Both the position numbers and the translations under genes were made by a program. Of a stretch of DNA of 64,000 nt, positions 48,929 through 59,286 are shown piece after piece; the stretch's first letter is position 1; every line of letters begins with the position of its first letter. The DNA comes from Georgenia subflava (GTDB lineage Bacteria; Actinomycetota; Actinomycetes; Actinomycetales; Actinomycetaceae): assembly GCF_009193155.1 (NCBI RefSeq), contig NZ_VUKD01000008.1:1-64000 (forward strand), written 5' to 3'. Below the pieces are notes generated by a model. That model ran no database searches, had not been told where the DNA came from, and worked only from the letters and a program-made list of their open reading frames with translations.

Positions 48929-50076
48929 GCACCCGCGACGCCGCCCGCGGCCCCGTCGAGCCCGACGGCGCCGTCCCGCCCGGGCAGGCGGGCAACGCCC
49001 CCGGCGGAACCGAGCCCACCGTCCGCTCCGCCAAGGCACCCGCCCAGCACGACCCGTTCCGCCGCCCGAGCGACGACCCGACCCTCGGCGACGGGGCCAA
49101 GCCGCCGACGAGCGAGGCCTGGGGAGCCACGCAGGGCCTGCCCGACGACGCGGCGACCGCCGGCTCCGCCCTCGTGGTCGGCGAGGCGCTGGTGGACATC
49201 GTCGAACGTCCGGGCGAAGAGCCGGCCGAGCACCCCGGCGGCTCGCCGGCGAACGTCGCCGTCGGGCTCGCCCGCCTCGGCCGGGACGTCGAGCTCGTGA
49301 GCTGGTTCGGCGCGGACCCGCACGGCTCGCTCCTGCGCTCGCACCTGGAGCTGGAGAACGTGCGGCTCTCGGCCGCCTCCGCCCGCGCGGGCAGGACCTC
49401 CACGGCTCGCGCCCGCCTCGACGACGCCGGTGGCGCCACCTACGACTTCGACCTCGAGTGGGCGCCGCCGACGCCGGAGCCGACCTCCCAGCCGCGCATC
49501 CTCCACACCGGGTCGATCGCCGCGGTCCTCGAGCCCGGTGCGCAGACCGTCACGGCCGCCGTCGAGAAGTACCGCGGCAGCGCCACCATCTCCTACGACC
49601 CCAACGTGCGCCCACCGCTGATGGGCGAGGCCGAGCAGACCCGCGGCGTCGTCGAGGGGCTCGTCGCCCGCGCAGACGTCGTGAAGGTCTCCGACGAGGA
49701 CCTGGCCTGGCTCGTCCCCGGGGCCGAGCCGCTCGACGTGGCCCGCGAGTGGTTGCGGACCGGCCCCGCGCTCGTCGTCGTCACCCGCGGCGCGCAGGGT
49801 GCGTGGGCCGCGGCGGCCGACGGGACCGAGCTCACCGCGGCGGCCCGCGAGGTCGAGGTCGTGGACACCGTCGGCGCCGGCGACTCCTTCATGGCGGGGA
49901 TCCTCGACGGCCTCTGGTCCGCCGGACTGCTCGGCGCAGACCGTCGCCAGGCCCTGCGTGAGATCGACGCCGGCACGCTCCAGGGCGTGCTGGACCGGGC
50001 AAGCACCATCGCGGCGATCACCGTCTCCCGCGAGGGCGCCAACCCGCCCACCCGCGCCGAGCTCACCACGGACTGA
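48925..50076 (+). CDS. PfkB-family carbohydrate kinase (fructokinase-like)
   Basis: A 383-residue protein. A disordered Pro/Gly/Ala head of about 75 residues precedes the ribokinase fold, which begins [17 protein letters not shown]. PfkB motif 1 is [20 protein letters not shown] and motif 2 is [19 protein letters not shown] with the catalytic Asp of [14 protein letters not shown] and [13 protein letters not shown] fit fructokinases. The substrate is inferred by family only. Co-translation with xseB is implied by the ATGA overlap, although the functions are unrelated. The head is atypically long. Confidence 0.88.
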   Translation: MSTRDAARGPVEPDGAVPPGQAGNAPGGTEPTVRSAKAPAQHDPFRRPSDDPTLGDGAKPPTSEAWGATQGLPDDAATAGSALVVGEALVDIVERPGEEPAEHPGGSPANVAVGLARLGRDVELVSWFGADPHGSLLRSHLELENVRLSAASARAGRTSTARARLDDAGGATYDFDLEWAPPTPEPTSQPRILHTGSIAAVLEPGAQTVTAAVEKYRGSATISYDPNVRPPLMGEAEQTRGVVEGLVARADVVKVSDEDLAWLVPGAEPLDVAREWLRTGPALVVVTRGAQGAWAAAADGTELTAAAREVEVVDTVGAGDSFMAGILDGLWSAGLLGADRRQALREIDAGTLQGVLDRASTIAAITVSREGANPPTRAELTTD

Positions 50077-50143
50077 CACCTCAGCACCGCGACCGGCCAC
50101 CCAAGGGCGTCGCTGGTCACCACGAACAGCCGGAAGGGATCAG

Positions 50144-50189
50144 CGACGGCGCCACCGCCGTCCAGCGCGACGGCGCCACCGCCGTCCAG
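50144..50189. repeat. Two exact 22-bp units downstream of the sugar kinase
   Basis: CGACGGCGCCACCGCCGTCC begins identical 22-bp units at 50144 and 50168. GTGACCT-CCGTCCAGC variants follow to about 50230. The array lies in the convergent gap before the importer ATPase gene. Confidence 0.8.
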
Positions 50190-50233
50190 AGGCCCGTGAC
50201 CTCCGTCCAGCGGTACGTGACCTATGACCTCGC

Positions 50234-51511
50234 TCAGCTGTCCACGCCCGCCCGCGCCTCGGCCCGCTCCGACCGTTTCCTCGCCCGTTCGAGGGCCCGG
50301 CGACGCTGCTCCCGGGCCTCCTCCTCGAGCTGCTGCGCCCTGTCCTCGTCACGCGTGAGGTTGGTGCCACCCTCGGGGTCGAAGATGTGCAGCGACGCCG
50401 GGTCGAACCACAGCTCGGCCGTGTCACCGGCCCGGATCCTGCTCATCGCCTCCAGCGCCACCACCAGCTGAGGGCGCATCCCCTCACCGTCCAGGTCGCG
50501 GTCCAGCTCGTCCAGCTTCTCCCGCACTGCCTCGTGGGTCTCGAAGGGGACGTAGGCGTAGAACACCTCGCCGAGCCACTCGGTGACGTCGACGTCGGCC
50601 TCGAAGCGGACGCCTGCGTCGAGCTTCTCGGCCGAGAGCGTGTCGGCGTCCTCGAAGGAGTCCGGACGGATGCCGACGATGACGACCTCGCGGTCCCCGA
50701 CGGCGGCGCGGAGACGCTCGTCCAGGGGCACCCCGGCCACCGGGAGACGCAGCGTGTCGCCGTCGACGATCCCGGGCAGGAAGTTCATCGGCGGAGACCC
50801 CATGAAGCCGGCGACGAAGAGGTTGAGCGGCTGGTCGTACAGCCCCCGTGGGCTCGCGACCTGCTGGAGCTCGCCCCGCCGCAGCACCGCCACCCGGTCC
50901 CCCAGGGTCATCGCCTCGGTCTGGTCGTGGGTCACGTAGACGGTGGTGGTGGCGAGGTTGCGCTGGAGGCGGGCGATCTCCGTACGCATCTGGCCGCGCA
51001 GCTTCGCGTCGAGGTTGGACAGCGGCTCGTCGAAGAGGAATGCCTGAGCCTGGCGCACGATCGCCCGGCCCATCGCCACACGCTGGCGCTGACCGCCGGA
51101 GAGGTTGGCCGGCTTGCGCTCGAGGTGCTCGTCCAGCTCGAGCAGGCTCGAGGCCTTCCGGACGCGCTCGTCGATCTCCTCGTCGCTGAACTGGCCCTTG
51201 GTCAGGCGCAGCGGGAAGGCGATGTTCTCGTAGACGCTCAGGTGCGGGTACAGCGCGTAGTTCTGGAACACCATGGCCAGGTTGCGGTCGCGCGGCGCCT
51301 TGTCGTTGACGACCTGGTCATCGATGCGGAGCTCGCCGGAGGTGATGTCCTCCAGGCCCACAATCATCCGCAGCAGGGTGGACTTCCCGCAGCCGGAGGG
51401 GCCGACGAGGATCACGAACTCGCCGTCGGCGATCTCCAGATCCACGCCCTTGACCGCCATGAAGCCGTCCGGGTAGGTCTTGACCACGTTGTCCAAGGTG
51501 ATGGCAGCCAT
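50234..51511 (-). CDS. Sugar ABC transporter ATPase, SugC/MsiK type
   Basis: A 425-residue MalK-like ATPase. Walker A is GPSGCGKST, the signature [14 protein letters not shown], Walker [13 protein letters not shown] and the H-loop [13 protein letters not shown]-terminal OB-like regulatory region (TOBE) runs from about residue 235 ([18 protein letters not shown]). A coiled, charged tail of 40 residues ([20 protein letters not shown]) is unusual. It drives the SugA/SugB permease pair encoded upstream. Confidence 0.92.
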   Translation of the reverse strand: MAAITLDNVVKTYPDGFMAVKGVDLEIADGEFVILVGPSGCGKSTLLRMIVGLEDITSGELRIDDQVVNDKAPRDRNLAMVFQNYALYPHLSVYENIAFPLRLTKGQFSDEEIDERVRKASSLLELDEHLERKPANLSGGQRQRVAMGRAIVRQAQAFLFDEPLSNLDAKLRGQMRTEIARLQRNLATTTVYVTHDQTEAMTLGDRVAVLRRGELQQVASPRGLYDQPLNLFVAGFMGSPPMNFLPGIVDGDTLRLPVAGVPLDERLRAAVGDREVVIVGIRPDSFEDADTLSAEKLDAGVRFEADVDVTEWLGEVFYAYVPFETHEAVREKLDELDRDLDGEGMRPQLVVALEAMSRIRAGDTAELWFDPASLHIFDPEGGTNLTRDEDRAQQLEEEAREQRRRALERARKRSERAEARAGVDS

Positions 51512-51535
51512 GTTTGCTCCTTGAGTATCGGGACG

Positions 51536-52384
51536 TCAGCCCTTGACGGCACCCTGGGTCAGGCCAGAGACGATGCGCCGCTGGAACAGCAGGACGACGA
51601 TCACCACCGGCACCGTCACCACGATGGCGGCGGCGGAGATCGCGCCGGTGGGCTCCTGGAACTGGGAGGCGCCGGTGAAGAAGGACAACGCCGCGGGTAC
51701 CGGCCGGGCAGCGCTGGTGGACGTCAGCGAGATGCCGTAGACGAAGTCGTTCCAGGCGATGAAGAAGGCGATGATCGCCGTCGTGAAGACACCGGGGGCC
51801 GCCAGCGGGACGACGGCCTTGCGGAAGGCCTGGAACGGCGTCGCGCCGTCGACCTGGGCCGCCTGCTCGAGCTCCCAGGGGATCTGCCGGAAGAACGCCG
51901 CGAGGGTCCAGATCGAGATCGGCAGCGTCAGCGAGAGGTACGGGATGATCAGGCCGAGCCAGGTGTCGTAGAGGCCGATGATCCGCCAGAGGTTGAACAG
52001 CGGCGTGACGATGGAGACCACCGGGAACACCGAGACGGCGAGCGCGGTGGTGAGGATCAGCCTCTTGCCGCGGAAGTCCAGCCGGGCGATGGCGTAGGCG
52101 CAGAAGGTCGCCAGCACGACCGCGATGAGCGTGGCGATGAGGGAGATGCCGATCGAGTTGCGCAGCGAGGGCAGGAAGAGGTCCTGGGCGCTGCCGCCCG
52201 GCGCGAGGATGGACTCGTAGTTCTCCAGCGTCCACTCCGGCGGCAGCAGGGTGCCGGAGAAGAGACCGGACTGCGTCTTGAACGACGTCATGAGGATGGA
52301 GAAGACCGGGAAGAGTGACCACACGAGCACGAGCAGCGTGATCGCGAGCCACCCGACCTTCTGCTTGGTCGTCATCCCACCCAT
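51536..52384 (-). CDS. Sugar ABC transporter permease, SugB type
   Basis: A 282-residue MalG-like permease with six helices. It begins GGMTTKQKVGWLAITLLVLVWSLFP. The coupling loop is LEQAAQVDGATPFQAFRKAVVPLAAPG, with the EAA motif. The ATG at 52384, 7 bases after AGGAG, was chosen over a GTG one codon upstream. Either way the start overlaps the SugA stop. Confidence 0.92.
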   Translation of the reverse strand: MGGMTTKQKVGWLAITLLVLVWSLFPVFSILMTSFKTQSGLFSGTLLPPEWTLENYESILAPGGSAQDLFLPSLRNSIGISLIATLIAVVLATFCAYAIARLDFRGKRLILTTALAVSVFPVVSIVTPLFNLWRIIGLYDTWLGLIIPYLSLTLPISIWTLAAFFRQIPWELEQAAQVDGATPFQAFRKAVVPLAAPGVFTTAIIAFFIAWNDFVYGISLTSTSAARPVPAALSFFTGASQFQEPTGAISAAAIVVTVPVVIVVLLFQRRIVSGLTQGAVKG

Positions 52385-53412
52385 CACTTCTCTCCTCTCG
52401 TGCCGGCCAGGTCCACCTTGAAGCCCTTGATCGCGATGAAGCTGATGATCAGCACGCACAGGAACAGCAGGACCGAGATCGCCGAGCCGAGCCCGATCTC
52501 CAGCCGTCCGATCGAGGTGTCGTACGCGAGCAGCGAGAGGACCTGGGTGTTGTTGGCGCCTGCCGTCATGATGTAGACGTTGTCGAATATCCGGAACGCC
52601 TCCAGCGCCCGGAAGAGGACCGCCACCATGATCGCCGCCTTCATGTTCGGCAGGATCACCTTGCGCAGCACCTGCCAGGTCGTGGCGCCGTCGACCTTGG
52701 CGGCCTCCTCGAGCTCGCCCGGCACCTGAGCCAGGCCGGAGAGCAGCAGCAGGGAGATGAACGGCGTGGTCTTCCACACCTCCGAGGCGATGATGACGAA
52801 CAGCGACGTCCCCTGGGCCGCGAACCAGTTCAGGTTCGGCTCGATTCCCGGCACCCAGTCGAACCAGTTGTTGATGTACCCGCCGGAGTTGATGTCGAAG
52901 GCATAGAACCAGGCGAACGCGGAGACCACGGTGATGATGCCGTAGGGCACCAGGATCGCGGTGCGCACGAGGCCGCGCAGCCGGGTGGCCGCGCGGTGCA
53001 TGACCATGGCCAGGGCGAAGCCGAGCACCAGCTCGATCAGCACGGTGACCACCGTGATGAACAGGGTCACCCGCAGGCTCTGCCAGAACGCCGGGTCGCC
53101 GAGCACGACGCCGTAGTTCGCGAACCCGATGAACTCGGTGTCGTCCGGCGCGGTGAGCCGCAGGCTGAACAGCGAGTCGTAGATCGCCTGCAGGATGGGG
53201 TAGAGCGTCACGGCGAGCATGATCACGAACGCCGGGCCGGCGAGGTACCAGCCGAGCCTCGCCTCGGAGCGCGACCGGTCCGACCGTCGCCCCGTGGCCG
53301 CGGGGCGACGCTCCGAGCGCCCCGCAGGCCGCCCGGGCTCGGGCCGCCCCGACGCCTCCTCGTCCGGCCGACGACCGGCCGCCGGCCCGCCGGCCGGAAT
53401 CTGGGAGCTCAT
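52384..53412 (-). CDS. Sugar ABC transporter permease, SugA type
   Basis: A 342-residue MalF-like permease. The N-terminal 50 residues are a Pro/Arg/Glu-rich cytoplasmic head, then ARLGWYLAGPAFVIMLAVTLYP starts the membrane part. The coupling loop is LEEAAKVDGATTWQVLRKVILPN. The ATG at 53412 overlaps the stop of the binding-protein gene (ATGA). Confidence 0.92.
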   Translation of the reverse strand: MSSQIPAGGPAAGRRPDEEASGRPEPGRPAGRSERRPAATGRRSDRSRSEARLGWYLAGPAFVIMLAVTLYPILQAIYDSLFSLRLTAPDDTEFIGFANYGVVLGDPAFWQSLRVTLFITVVTVLIELVLGFALAMVMHRAATRLRGLVRTAILVPYGIITVVSAFAWFYAFDINSGGYINNWFDWVPGIEPNLNWFAAQGTSLFVIIASEVWKTTPFISLLLLSGLAQVPGELEEAAKVDGATTWQVLRKVILPNMKAAIMVAVLFRALEAFRIFDNVYIMTAGANNTQVLSLLAYDTSIGRLEIGLGSAISVLLFLCVLIISFIAIKGFKVDLAGTRGEK

Positions 53413-54674
53413 AGCAACCTCTCCCCTCGCAGGACCGCGATGATGAAGTCGGCGGACTGCGCCGGCGTGCTCTCCGGCTCGACCGAGCGCGGCGGGTGCC
53501 AGGTCTCCTGCAGACCGAGCGAGACCTCGTTGTAGTACGGGGTCTGGGGCCGAGGGACGCCCTGGTCGAGAGAGTCGCGGATGGTGTCGGCCATCGGGAA
53601 CTGCTCCTGCACGCTCGGATCGTCGTACGCCTCGATCGACGACGGCGGGTTGCCGTTGGTGACGAAGTACTCCGCCTGGTGCTCGGGCTGGACGATGCAC
53701 GCGACGGCGTCGTACGCCAGGTCCGGATGCTCGCTGAAGGCGCCGACGCCGAGGTTGATCCCACCGACCGGGGGCGCAGCCTCGGTGCCCTCGTCGACCC
53801 GTGGGTAGATGGTCCAGCCCAGGTCCTCGATGACCTCGGGGTTCGCCTCGGACATCGCCGGCCACACGAACGGCCAGTTGACCATGAACGAGCCCCGCTC
53901 GCCCTGGAAGAGGTTCATCGAGGCGTTCTCGTCCGCCGTCGGCAGCCCGGCGCCGCCGAGCCCCTCCTGCCCGATGTAGCCGATGATCTCAGCCGCGCTC
54001 CGGCCGGCCTCCGACTCCAGGCCCAGCTCGACCTCGTCGGCCGCCGCGTCAGGGTTGACGACGATCTCCCCGCCGGCGGATGCCACCAGCGCGTTGATCC
54101 ACACCGTGAGCGACTCGGCGCGCGCCCCCTGGACGCCGAGAAGCTTCTCCTGGCTCTCTGCGGCCTCGATGACCTGGTCCCAGGTCACGGGCTGGCTCAT
54201 GTCGAGCCCGGCGGCCTCGACCACGGACTCGCGGTACCACAGCAGCTGGGTGTTGGCCCAGAACGGGACGGTGACGAGCTCGTCCTCCCAGGTCGCGGAC
54301 TCGACGGCGCCCTGGACGATCCCGTCGGTGGTCTGCAGATCCTCGGGAACCGGGGCCAGGAACCCCGGCTCGGCCAGCTCGGGGATGAAGGGCGGGTCGA
54401 GGCTCATGATGTCGATGGAGTCGTCGGAGGCGGCCAGCCGGCGCGCGAGCTGCTCGCGCTGAGACGCCGCGTCACGCGGGAGGAGGGACGTCTCGATCGT
54501 GTACTCGCCACCGGCCGCCTCGGTGCACAGCCCGGCGATCTCCTCCTGCCCGCCGTCGTCGGGATTGATGTACCAGGTGAGCACCGGCGGACCGGAGTCA
54601 TCGGCGCAGGCCGCGAGCACGGCGGTGGTCATGCCCAGCACCGCTGCCGCGCCCACCAGACGACGTCGTCGCAC
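53409..54674 (-). CDS. LpqY-like sugar-binding lipoprotein (trehalose importer type)
   Basis: A 421-residue extracellular receptor. The signal peptide has lipobox AVLAAC (Cys 23). YINPDDGGQEEIAGLCTEAA, then SLLPRDAASQREQLARRLAA and IDIMSLDPPFIPELAEPGFL, strongly recall mycobacterial LpqY. The gene order (receptor, SugA, SugB, SugC) is that of LpqY-SugABC, which recycles trehalose. Trehalose as substrate is an inference. The GTG start at 54674 follows GAGGAGG. The gene heads a four-gene coupled operon. Confidence 0.9.
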   Translation of the reverse strand: MRRRRLVGAAAVLGMTTAVLAACADDSGPPVLTWYINPDDGGQEEIAGLCTEAAGGEYTIETSLLPRDAASQREQLARRLAASDDSIDIMSLDPPFIPELAEPGFLAPVPEDLQTTDGIVQGAVESATWEDELVTVPFWANTQLLWYRESVVEAAGLDMSQPVTWDQVIEAAESQEKLLGVQGARAESLTVWINALVASAGGEIVVNPDAAADEVELGLESEAGRSAAEIIGYIGQEGLGGAGLPTADENASMNLFQGERGSFMVNWPFVWPAMSEANPEVIEDLGWTIYPRVDEGTEAAPPVGGINLGVGAFSEHPDLAYDAVACIVQPEHQAEYFVTNGNPPSSIEAYDDPSVQEQFPMADTIRDSLDQGVPRPQTPYYNEVSLGLQETWHPPRSVEPESTPAQSADFIIAVLRGERLL

Positions 54675-54779
54675 GTGGCCCTCCTCGGCTTGCAGGTCCC
54701 CGGTCCTCCACGACCGTGGTGGACCCAGGGAACACCGGCTGCGGCCGGTCCGCATCCGGAAGGCCGGCTCACGACCTCG

Positions 54780-54972
54780 GGCGGACGACGCAGGACCGTC
54801 GCGCCGAGGCTGCGTCTCGCACCCCCGGCCGACGACGGAGGGTCGCCGTGGCCAGGCGCCGACGCCCCCGGGCCGACGACGTAGGGCCGCCGTGGCCGGG
54901 CGCCGCCGCACCCCGGGCCGACGACGCGGGCCGCCGGGCGGCAGCGGCTGCCGCACTCCGGGCCGCCGACGC
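54780..54972. repeat. Four-unit 44-46-bp array in the importer promoter region
   Basis: Units at 54827-54870, 54871-54915 and 54916-54960 begin GGCCGACGACG / GGCCGACGACGTAGGGCCGC. A drifted unit precedes them and a partial copy follows. The array lies between the divergent LpqY-like and carbonic anhydrase genes (gap 54675-55004), in which nothing else was recognised. Confidence 0.85.
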
Positions 54973-55004
54973 GCGAGCACCAGGCGCGGGTGCAAGATGT
55001 CCGG

Positions 55005-55703
55005 ATGAGCACCTCCAGCGCCCCACCGTCCCCGTCCGTCCCGATCACCCCGGCCGAGGCCTGGCGCAGGCTGCAGGAGGGCAACGCCCGCTTCGTCGCA
55101 GACGCCATGGAGCACCCGTCGCAGGGTGCCGCGTCCCGTTCGGCGCTCGCCCGCGAGCAGCACCCCTACGCCGTGCTCTTCGGCTGCTCCGACTCCCGGG
55201 TCGCCGCCGAGATCATCTTCGACCAGGGGCTCGGCGACCTCTTCGTGGTGCGCACCGCCGGGCACGTCGTGGACACCACCGTGATCGGTTCGATCGAGTA
55301 CGGCGTGGACCTCCTGAACGCCCCGCTCGTCGTCGTGCTGGGGCACGACCACTGCGGCGCGGTGGGCGCGGCGGCCCAGGCCCTGCTCACCGGCCGGATG
55401 CCCACCAGCTTCGTGCGCGCCGTCGTCGACCGGGTCATCCCCTCGCTGCTCACCCACGCCGAGCTGGCGGACGACGCCGGAGCGCCGCGCGACGCCGGGG
55501 CGGGGCCCGAGTCCCGGACCCTGCAGCTGCCCGACGACGACGAGCTGCGCCGCGAGCACGTGCGTGCCACCGTCCAGATGCTGCGCGACTACTCCAGGTC
55601 GCTCGCCACGGCGGTGGCCGAGGGCCGCACCGCCATCGTCGGGGTCGAGTACACCCTCGCCGACGGCACCGCCCACCTGGTCGACCACATCGGCGAGATC
55701 TGA
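55005..55703 (+). CDS. Beta-class carbonic anhydrase
   Basis: A 232-residue zinc enzyme interconverting CO2 and bicarbonate. Zinc ligands: Cys in FGCSDSRVAAE, with the Asp-Arg dyad, and His/Cys in VLGHDHCGAVGAA. RLQEGNARFVADAMEHP at the N-terminus and IVGVEYTLADGTAHLVDHIG at the C-terminus are typical. The ATG at 55005 is chosen over an in-frame GTG at 54990. Confidence 0.92.
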   Translation: MSTSSAPPSPSVPITPAEAWRRLQEGNARFVADAMEHPSQGAASRSALAREQHPYAVLFGCSDSRVAAEIIFDQGLGDLFVVRTAGHVVDTTVIGSIEYGVDLLNAPLVVVLGHDHCGAVGAAAQALLTGRMPTSFVRAVVDRVIPSLLTHAELADDAGAPRDAGAGPESRTLQLPDDDELRREHVRATVQMLRDYSRSLATAVAEGRTAIVGVEYTLADGTAHLVDHIGEI

Positions 55704-55740
55704 GCGCGCCTCGTCGGCGGCTCGGTGCTGCCCGGGCGGG

Positions 55741-56634
55741 TCACGGCAGGAGCAGGTAGACCGCCGAGACGATCGTCAGCACGAGCACCAGCCGCTCGAA
55801 CAGCCGCTGGTTCACGTGCTTGGCGAGGCTCCGGCCCGCCAGTGCGCCGACGACGACGGCGGGTGCCAGGACGAGGTCCGTCAGCAGGGACTGTCCGTCG
55901 ATCAGTCCGAGGCCCACCGAGAACGGGGTCTTGGCCAGGTTCACCGCGAGGAAGAACCAGGCTGCGGTGCCCAGGAACTGCTTCATGGAGAACCGTGAGG
56001 CCAGGAAGTACAGCGACATCACCGGCCCGCCCGCGTTCGCGACCATCGTGGTGAAGCCGCCGAGCACGCCGTACGTGCCGGTCTCCAGGCGTCGGCCCCA
56101 CCGGCGCGGATCCGCGCCGCCGTCGTCGCTCTTGCTGCCGACCCCGCTCTCGCCGACAGAGCTGTTGCCGACCCCAGAGCCGTCCGTGCCGCCGGTCGCC
56201 AGGACGTCGTCCGCGCCGCTGCCGGCCGTGCCGCCCTCACCGCTGCCGCGATGCTGTCGGGGGCTCCGCCCCCACCGCGCACGCACCAGCGTCACCGCGA
56301 CGAGAACCAGGAGGATGAGGCCGATCGTGCGGCGCACGCCCTCGTCGCCGACGAGCGCGAGGAACGCCGTCCCCACGAGAACGCCGGCGAGGACCGTCGG
56401 CACGAGCCGGCGCAGCGTCGGCCAGTCGGCGTGCGCCCGGTAGATCCGGACGGCGAACAGGTCCCCGAGGATCAGCAGGACGAGCAGCGCACCGGTGGAC
56501 TCCCTGGCCGGCAGGACAGCCGCGAACAGGGCCACCGAGATGGTGGCCGCACCGGGCAGTGCGGTCTTGCTGAGGCCGACGAGCAGCGCGCCGACGGCGA
56601 GAAGGGCCCAGGCGAGTGCGGAGAGGTCAGGCAC
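55741..56634 (-). CDS. TSUP (TauE/SafE) family permease
   Basis: A 297-residue membrane protein with about eight helices in two halves. Family motifs GLSKTALPGAATISVALFAAVLPARESTG and GGFTTMVANAGGPVMSLYFLASRFSMKQFLGT are present. The halves are separated by a 50-residue Gly/Ser/Asp-rich loop (GSGADDVLATGGTDGSGVGN) that is longer than usual. The family exports small organic or sulfur-containing anions, and the substrate here is unknown. It has a GTG start. Confidence 0.88.
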   Translation of the reverse strand: MPDLSALAWALLAVGALLVGLSKTALPGAATISVALFAAVLPARESTGALLVLLILGDLFAVRIYRAHADWPTLRRLVPTVLAGVLVGTAFLALVGDEGVRRTIGLILLVLVAVTLVRARWGRSPRQHRGSGEGGTAGSGADDVLATGGTDGSGVGNSSVGESGVGSKSDDGGADPRRWGRRLETGTYGVLGGFTTMVANAGGPVMSLYFLASRFSMKQFLGTAAWFFLAVNLAKTPFSVGLGLIDGQSLLTDLVLAPAVVVGALAGRSLAKHVNQRLFERLVLVLTIVSAVYLLLP

Positions 56635-56682
56635 CGCCCGAGCATGTCACCTCGCCGCCGGCCGCGGCAGCGTCGGCCGGTG

Positions 56683-58104
56683 TCAGAGCTCGATGCCCTC
56701 CAGCAGCTCGGTCACCAGGGCGGAGACGGCGGAGCGCTCGGACCGCGTGAGCGTGACGTGGGCGAAGAGCTCCTTGCCCTTGAGCGCCTCGACGACCGCC
56801 GCCACGCCGTCGTGCCGGCCGACCCGCAGGTTGTCGCGCTGGGCGACGTCGTGGGTCAGCACCACCTTGGAGTTCTGCCCGATGCGCGAGAGCACCGTCA
56901 GCAGCACGTTGCGCTCCAGCGACTGCGCCTCGTCCACGATCACGAACGCGTCGTGCAGGGACCGGCCGCGGATGTGGGTCAGCGGGAGCACCTCGAGCAT
57001 CCCGCGGGCGATGACCTCGTCGAGGACCTCGGGGCTGACGAGCGCGCCGAGGGTGTCGTAGACCGCCTCGGCCCAGGGGTTCATCTTCTCGCCCTGGTCG
57101 CCCGGGAGGTAGCCCAGCTCCTGGCCGCCGACGGCGTAGAGGGGCCGGAACACGAGGACCTTGCGGTGCTCGCGGCGCTCCATGACCGCCTCCAGACCCG
57201 CGCACAGCGCCAGCGCGGACTTCCCCGTGCCCGCCCGACCGCCGAGGGAGACGATGCCGACGTCGGGGTTGAGGAGGTGGTCGATGGCGATGCGCTGCTC
57301 GGCGCTGCGGCCTCGCACGCCGAAGACCTCCCGGTCGCCGCGCACCAGCTGCAGGGTCCCGTCCGCCGCGGTCCGGGCGAGCGCCGAGCCGCGCGGCGAG
57401 TGCAGCACCACCCCGGTGTGCCCGGGAGCCGTGGCCAGGTCGCCGGGCGTCGCGAGGTCGCCGACGACGACGTGCCCGTCCTCCCAGAGCTGCGCCATCT
57501 CCGACTCGGTGAGCTCCGCCGTCGTCATGCCGGTGTAGCCGGAGTCCACCACCTGCTGGAAGCGGTACTCCTCGGCGTGCAGGCCCACGGCGGACGCCTT
57601 GACCCGCATGGGCAGGTCCTTGGAGACGACGGTGACCGCGTGCCCCTCGGCGGCGAGGTTCGCCGCGACGGCGAGGATGCGGGAGTCGTTGTCGCCGAGG
57701 CGCAGACCCGATGGCAGCACCTGCTCGTTGGAGTGGTTGAGCTCGACCCGCACGGTGCCGCCGTCGTCGCCCACCGGGACGGCGTCGTCGAGGCGGCCGT
57801 GCTTGATGCGCAGGTCGTCGAGCAGCCGCAGCGCGGAACGCGCGAAGTAGCCGAGCTCGGAGTGGTGGCGCTTGGCCTCGAGCTCGGTGATGACCACCAC
57901 CGGCAGGACGACGTCGTGCTCGGCGAAGCGCAGGACCGCGCGCGGGTCGGAGAGCAGCACGGACGTGTCGAGCACGTAGGTGCGCAGCGCGGTGCCGGTC
58001 GGCTCGGCGACGCCGAGCACGGCCGCGACGTCGACGGCGGCACCGGGCCCGGCTGCCTGCTCGACGGCGGTGGGCTGTGCGCTGATGGTGCGGTCGATGC
58101 TCAC
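56683..58104 (-). CDS. PIN-PhoH fusion ATPase (PhoH2)
   Basis: A 473-residue two-domain protein. The N-terminal PIN RNase domain ([44 protein letters not shown], with Asp/Glu metal ligands) is followed by a PhoH P-loop domain ([51 protein letters not shown]). Mycobacterial PhoH2 is an RNA helicase/RNase and is paired there with a small antitoxin-like upstream gene, which is not obvious here. The start is ATG 58104. Confidence 0.92.
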   Translation of the reverse strand: MSIDRTISAQPTAVEQAAGPGAAVDVAAVLGVAEPTGTALRTYVLDTSVLLSDPRAVLRFAEHDVVLPVVVITELEAKRHHSELGYFARSALRLLDDLRIKHGRLDDAVPVGDDGGTVRVELNHSNEQVLPSGLRLGDNDSRILAVAANLAAEGHAVTVVSKDLPMRVKASAVGLHAEEYRFQQVVDSGYTGMTTAELTESEMAQLWEDGHVVVGDLATPGDLATAPGHTGVVLHSPRGSALARTAADGTLQLVRGDREVFGVRGRSAEQRIAIDHLLNPDVGIVSLGGRAGTGKSALALCAGLEAVMERREHRKVLVFRPLYAVGGQELGYLPGDQGEKMNPWAEAVYDTLGALVSPEVLDEVIARGMLEVLPLTHIRGRSLHDAFVIVDEAQSLERNVLLTVLSRIGQNSKVVLTHDVAQRDNLRVGRHDGVAAVVEALKGKELFAHVTLTRSERSAVSALVTELLEGIEL

Positions 58105-58403
58105 GAGGGCTCCCTCCGGCGCCGTGGCGCCGTGTCAGCTGCTCCGCCACGCCGTGCGCGGCGCGCACGACCCGGCGGTGGTGGGGCGGTGGGCCGGCCC
58201 CGAGAGGGACCGGCGGCCCCTCCCGTCCGCAGCTGGCTGCTGCATGGGCTGACCTCCCGGAGGGCGGCGGGTGTGCCGCCCGTCACACGTGACGCTAGGG
58301 CCGCCGCCCCGGCTCGGGGCCCACGACACGCCAGCTACGGGCATCGCCCCGAATGTTCACCGTGCCGCTCCCTGCCGGACACGTTGCGTCGGACGCACGA
58401 GCG
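58105..58403. other. Gap between phoH2 and the isoprenyl synthase gene
   Basis: 299 bases. GGGCGGC-GGGTGT-GCCGCCC near 58261-58282 is a small perfect hairpin, and GGCGCC/GGCGCC words lie close to the phoH2 start. No gene or known riboswitch was recognised. Confidence 0.35.
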
Positions 58404-59165
58404 TCAGCGTCCGAGGCGGCGCTCGCGCTGGGCGTAGTCGCGCAGGGCCCGCAGGAAGTCCACGCGCCGGAAGTCGGGCCAGTATGCCTCGCAGAAGTAG
58501 TACTCGCTGTGCACCGACTGCCACAGCAGGAAGCCGCCCAGGCGCTGCTCCCCCGAGGTGCGGATCACGAGGTCCGGGTCGGGCTGGCCCTTGGTGTAGA
58601 GGTGGTCGGCGATGTCGTCGACGCTCAGGGCCGCGGCGACGTCCTGGAGGCTCTGCCCCGCGGCGCCGCGCTCACGGAGCAGGGACCGTACGGCGTCGGC
58701 GATCTCGTCGCGCCCGCCGTAGCCGATGGCGACGTTGACCTGCATCCCGGGGACGCTCTCGCTGCGGGCCTGCGCCGCGCGGAGCCGATCGGCGATGGCG
58801 TCCGGGAGCAGGTCGAGCGAGCCCACGACCCGCAGGGACCAACGGCCGGAGTCGGCGAGGGTCTCCACGGCCTTGGCGATGATGTCGAGGAGGTCGGCCA
58901 CCTCGCCGGCGTCCCGCTTGAGGTTGTCCGTCGAGAGCATCCACAGTGTCACGACCTCGACGCCGGCCTCCTCCGACCAGTGCAGGAGCTCGGTGATCTT
59001 GTCCGCACCGCGACGGTGCCCGTGCACGGTCGGCGTGCCGACGGCCCGTGCCCAACGACGGTTGCCGTCGAGGATCACACCGACGTGCCGTGGGACGCGC
59101 TCGCGGTCGAGGCCGGCGACCAGACGCCGCTCGTACAGCTGGTACAGCAGCTCCGGCGATCGCAT
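58404..59165 (-). CDS. uppS: Isoprenyl transferase (Z-prenyl diphosphate synthase)
   Basis: A 253-residue cis-prenyltransferase elongating allylic diphosphates with IPP. Family signatures: VGVILDGNRRWARAVG with the Asp, VVTLWMLSTDNLKR, VAIGYGGRDEIADAVRSLL and DLVIRTSGEQRLGGFLLWQSVHSEYYFCEAYWPDFRRVDFL. This version, next to trhA and phoH2, resembles the short-chain Z-farnesyl diphosphate synthase of mycobacteria (Rv1086) more than the long-chain undecaprenyl/decaprenyl enzyme. The exact product is an inference. The ATG at 59165 is the common start. Confidence 0.9.
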   Translation of the reverse strand: MRSPELLYQLYERRLVAGLDRERVPRHVGVILDGNRRWARAVGTPTVHGHRRGADKITELLHWSEEAGVEVVTLWMLSTDNLKRDAGEVADLLDIIAKAVETLADSGRWSLRVVGSLDLLPDAIADRLRAAQARSESVPGMQVNVAIGYGGRDEIADAVRSLLRERGAAGQSLQDVAAALSVDDIADHLYTKGQPDPDLVIRTSGEQRLGGFLLWQSVHSEYYFCEAYWPDFRRVDFLRALRDYAQRERRLGR

Positions 59166-59286
59166 GTCCCCCGGCTCACTCCTCTCGGTACGGCGGTGCC
59201 CACGCCGCCATGGTCCGGCAGGCACCGCCCGCCACACTGCTGGGGCGAGGCTACCGCCGTCGCCGGGCGCCGCGCTGCGACCGCCC

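Noticed and set aside
53409-55688. Extended N-terminus for the LpqY-like receptor
   Set aside because: The upstream frame is antisense to carbonic anhydrase. The GTG at 54674 has a strong ribosome site and begins a proper lipoprotein signal.
58105-58403. Possible riboswitch or structured RNA upstream of phoH2
   Set aside because: Only small GC hairpins were visible and no known consensus could be matched by eye.
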